A DNA stretch of 7,688 nucleotides, taken from NCBI GenBank assembly GCA_013002645.1, contig JABDJF010000112.1, positions 1-7,688 on the forward strand, given 5' to 3'. The notes below the pieces were generated by a model. It was not told the DNA's origin and searched no databases. It saw only the letters and a list, made by a program, of their open reading frames with translations. The translations under genes were made by a program, and so were the position numbers. Positions 6,065 through 7,688 of this stretch are shown piece by piece (within the stretch, counting starts at the first letter, position 1; the number at the start of each line of letters is the position of its first letter). The stretch comes from Myxococcales bacterium (lineage in GTDB: Bacteria > Myxococcota_A > Polyangia > Polyangiales > Houyiibacteriaceae).

Positions 6065-6068
6065 CTCG

Positions 6069-7427
6069 ATGGAACTACTGTGGGAACGAGCGTTGGGCGT
6101 TCTGAAGGCGCACCTCTCGGCTGAGAACTTCGAAACCTGGCTGCAGCCCGTTCAGTTTGGCGGAATCGAAAGCGATTCGATCGTCCTGAAGATTCCGAAC
6201 CAGTTCTTTGCAGAGTGGATTGCGGCGCATTACCTCGACCTGATTGTCGAGACCCTGCAATCCCAGGCTGGCGAAACGCACATGCCAACTAGGGTTCGCT
6301 GGGAGCTCGACGAGACCCTCCGTGAAAAAGCGCAGGCCGCTCGCGAGACCACCCCTCCGCTCGTTCCACGCGCGCCGCGAGCAACACCAAAGCCCCCAGA
6401 TTCGGCGGATCTCAATCCGAAGTACCGGTTCAAGAATTTCGTCGTCGGCCCTGCCAATCAACTCGCGCACGCGGCGAGTGTCGCCTGTGGGTCCGACCCC
6501 GGGCGTCGCTATAATCCGCTCTTCATCTATGGAGGTGTCGGGCTCGGCAAAACGCATCTGGTGAATGCGATCGGCCATGCGATCGTGCAGCGAAATCCGC
6601 GCGCGCGAACACTCTACGTTTCGGCTGAACGCTTCACCAACGAGTTCATTTGGTCTTTGCAGAACCATGAAATCAACTCTTTCCGGAAGCGGTACCGCAC
6701 GCAATGCGACGTCCTACTCATGGACGACATCCAGTTTCTGGCTGGCCGTGAGCAGACTCAAGAGGAGTTCTTCCACACGTTCAACGCGCTTTATCACTCG
6801 GACAAACAGATCGTCGTGACGTCCGACGTGTATCCGCACCAGATTTCCGAAATGCAGGAACGTTTGATCAGCCGGTTTCAGTCCGGCATGGTCGCCGACG
6901 TCCAGGCCCCGGAGCTCGATACCCGAATCGCCATCCTGCAGCAGAAGGCGGAAAGCGAGGCCATCGAGCTTTCGAGCGAAGTCGCACTTTTCTTGGCTCA
7001 AACGGTGCGAAGCAACGTTCGCGAGCTCGAAGGCACCCTTCTTCGCGTCGCGGTGAAGGCAGAGCTCTTGGGCCTCCCCATGAACCTCGAGCTAGCCAAA
7101 GAAACCATGCGGGCAGCGTTGCCGAATCAGGACACGGCAATGACGGTCGAAGACATTCAGCGCATCGTCTGCGGGTACTTCGGGATCCGTCTCGCCGACA
7201 TCAAGTCGCGACGGCGACACCGCGCCGTGAGCTTCCCGCGGATGGTTGCGATGTACATTTGTCGGCAGCGCCTCGGGACGAGCTACCCTGAGCTCGGCGA
7301 ACGCTTCGGCGGCAAGGATCACACCACGGTCCTCAGCGCCGTTCGGAAGATCGGTGGCCTGATGGAGGACCAAGACGAACGTGTTCTTGGGGCCGTCGAT
7401 GCAATCGAGCGCAAGCTCGGGATCTGA
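6069..7427 (+). CDS. dnaA: Chromosomal replication initiator DnaA
   Basis: This AAA+ ATPase binds DnaA boxes at oriC, melts the origin and loads helicase; it also regulates transcription. At 452 aa it is full length. Domain I (1-75) starts LWERALGVLK and has the FETWLQP block; domain II is a short Pro/Arg-rich linker (about 85-114). Domain III has Walker A GGVGLGKT (155-162), Walker B LLMDD (216-220), sensor 1 at D253, box VII ERLISRF (264-270) with arginine finger R269, and sensor 2 R318 in NVRELEG. Domain IV (about 355-452) has R383 and GGKDHTT (414-420). From Walker B on, residue numbers are offset by 16 from E. coli DnaA (R269/R285, R318/R334, R383/R399, D417/D433), so all key residues align. 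Oddities: sensor 1 reads TSDVYP where SDR is usual, and the aromatic of SRFxWG is Ser. The ATG at 6069 gives the normal N-terminus. Flanking box-like sites suggest autoregulation. Confidence 0.99.
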   Translation: MELLWERALGVLKAHLSAENFETWLQPVQFGGIESDSIVLKIPNQFFAEWIAAHYLDLIVETLQSQAGETHMPTRVRWELDETLREKAQAARETTPPLVPRAPRATPKPPDSADLNPKYRFKNFVVGPANQLAHAASVACGSDPGRRYNPLFIYGGVGLGKTHLVNAIGHAIVQRNPRARTLYVSAERFTNEFIWSLQNHEINSFRKRYRTQCDVLLMDDIQFLAGREQTQEEFFHTFNALYHSDKQIVVTSDVYPHQISEMQERLISRFQSGMVADVQAPELDTRIAILQQKAESEAIELSSEVALFLAQTVRSNVRELEGTLLRVAVKAELLGLPMNLELAKETMRAALPNQDTAMTVEDIQRIVCGYFGIRLADIKSRRRHRAVSFPRMVAMYICRQRLGTSYPELGERFGGKDHTTVLSAVRKIGGLMEDQDERVLGAVDAIERKLGI

Positions 7428-7485
7428 TGCCCTGGCTCAGTCGGCGAATTGGACCTTATTTCGACGCTGGCCGGGCTTCTCGACG

Positions 7486-7500
7486 AGGCCTCGGAGGCCT
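7486..7500. repeat. AGGCCT repeat, possible hairpin after dnaA
   Basis: AGGCCT (7486-7491), cgg, AGGCCT (7495-7500): since the unit is its own reverse complement, it is both a direct and an inverted repeat and can form a 6-bp GC-rich stem with a 3-base loop. It lies 58 bases after the dnaA stop. The nearest T run (7516-7519) is 16 bases away, so it is at best a weak terminator. Confidence 0.3.
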
Positions 7501-7576
7501 GAGCCTTCAGCCGTATTTTGGTGTATACCAGCGCCTGTGTTGAAGCTGAGATCAAGCTGGGGAAGGCCCCTGTGAA

Positions 7577-7585
7577 TTATCCAGG
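7577..7585 (+). promoter_or_regulatory. DnaA-box-like site downstream of dnaA
   Basis: ttatccagg matches the first seven bases of TTATCCACA. Its orientation is opposite to that of the sites upstream of dnaA. Confidence 0.35.
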
Positions 7586-7670
7586 CGTTCGCTCATCCCC
7601 GATCCGTTCAGGATCAATCCCCGTTTCGAAAACCAGCTTAAGCCCTGTTCTCTCAATCGCTTACCTTGCT

Positions 7671-7679
7671 TCATCCACA
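7671..7679 (+). promoter_or_regulatory. Candidate DnaA box (8/9 match) at window end
   Basis: tcatccaca differs from TTATCCACA only at position 2. Same orientation as the site at 7577 and only nine bases from the window end, so further boxes may lie just outside. Confidence 0.45.
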
Positions 7680-7688
7680 ATTCACAGC

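Larger units (their letters stand above)
5620..6068. other. Gene-free region upstream of dnaA; candidate replication origin and dnaA promoter region
   Basis: I find no convincing gene in these 449 bases. They contain five imperfect DnaA-box-like sites on one strand, an AT-richer stretch (5825-5885), short phased repeats (5774-5829) and the dnaA leader. Bacterial origins very often lie beside dnaA, which is the main support. No box matches TTATCCACA perfectly, and I could not identify a confident sigma-70 promoter, so the origin call is inference. Confidence 0.45.
7428..7688. other. Gene-free region downstream of dnaA
   Basis: No convincing gene is visible in these 261 bases. In many bacteria dnaN would follow dnaA, and it may begin beyond the window edge. 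The stretch holds a small GC-rich hairpin (7486-7500), a TGGT-GTAT-ACCA inverted repeat (7519-7530), and two DnaA-box-like sites. It could be the second half of an origin or a dnaN leader (inference). Confidence 0.4.

Noticed and set aside
6075..6704. Minus-strand frame opposite dnaA (209 codons)
   Set aside because: Antisense shadow of dnaA; no motifs.
7486..7519. Intrinsic terminator of dnaA
   Set aside because: Stem is only 6 bp with a 3-base loop and the T run is 16 bases away; kept only as a repeat.
7319..7555. Small frames over the dnaA 3' end and downstream region on either strand
   Set aside because: Mostly overlap dnaA coding sequence, no ribosome binding site or recognisable protein; not the start of dnaN.
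1..7688. CRISPR array, tRNA/rRNA genes, insertion sequences or prophage genes
   Set aside because: No regularly spaced long repeats, no cloverleaf-like or rRNA sequence recognised, no transposase or integrase motifs in any frame.

Overview
This GC-rich window carries compact bacterial genes. It ends with an unmistakable dnaA, so it probably lies at or near a chromosomal replication origin. Base composition, gene style (an RND pump, a PorV/FadL-like outer-membrane barrel, a DHRS12-like dehydrogenase) and the diderm envelope they imply suggest a Gram-negative bacterium. Myxococcota or a related former deltaproteobacterial lineage is my best guess, but no marker in the window proves it.

Layout, left to right: (1) bases 1-1722 are the C-terminal half of an RND efflux permease whose 5' part lies outside the window. 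(2) 13 bases later, on the same strand, is a classical short-chain dehydrogenase/reductase (SDR). (3) Convergent to it, with only 3 bases between the two stop codons, is a secreted, probably outer-membrane beta-barrel protein on the minus strand. (4) A divergent spacer (3530-3675) holds two 17-bp inverted repeats. (5) A plus-strand pair follows, a DHRS12-like SDR and a PlsC-type membrane acyltransferase, 9 bases apart and probably one operon acting on lipids. (6) A 449-base gene-free region (5620-6068) has several imperfect DnaA boxes, an AT-richer stretch and short helically phased repeats. (7) dnaA (6069-7427) is complete, with all nucleotide-binding and DNA-binding motifs. (8) A 261-base tail (7428-7688) holds no convincing gene but has further DnaA-box-like sites in the opposite orientation.

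The envelope genes (efflux, barrel protein, acyltransferase, two oxidoreductases) look like ordinary neighbours rather than one pathway; only the SDR-acyltransferase pair is tightly linked. The most interesting signal is the possible bipartite origin around dnaA: box-like sites upstream read as TGTGGA on the plus strand, those downstream as TTATCCA/TCATCCACA. Two upstream pairs are each spaced exactly 11 bp. I see no mobile element, tRNA, rRNA or CRISPR array, and I found no clear evidence of a new multi-gene system.
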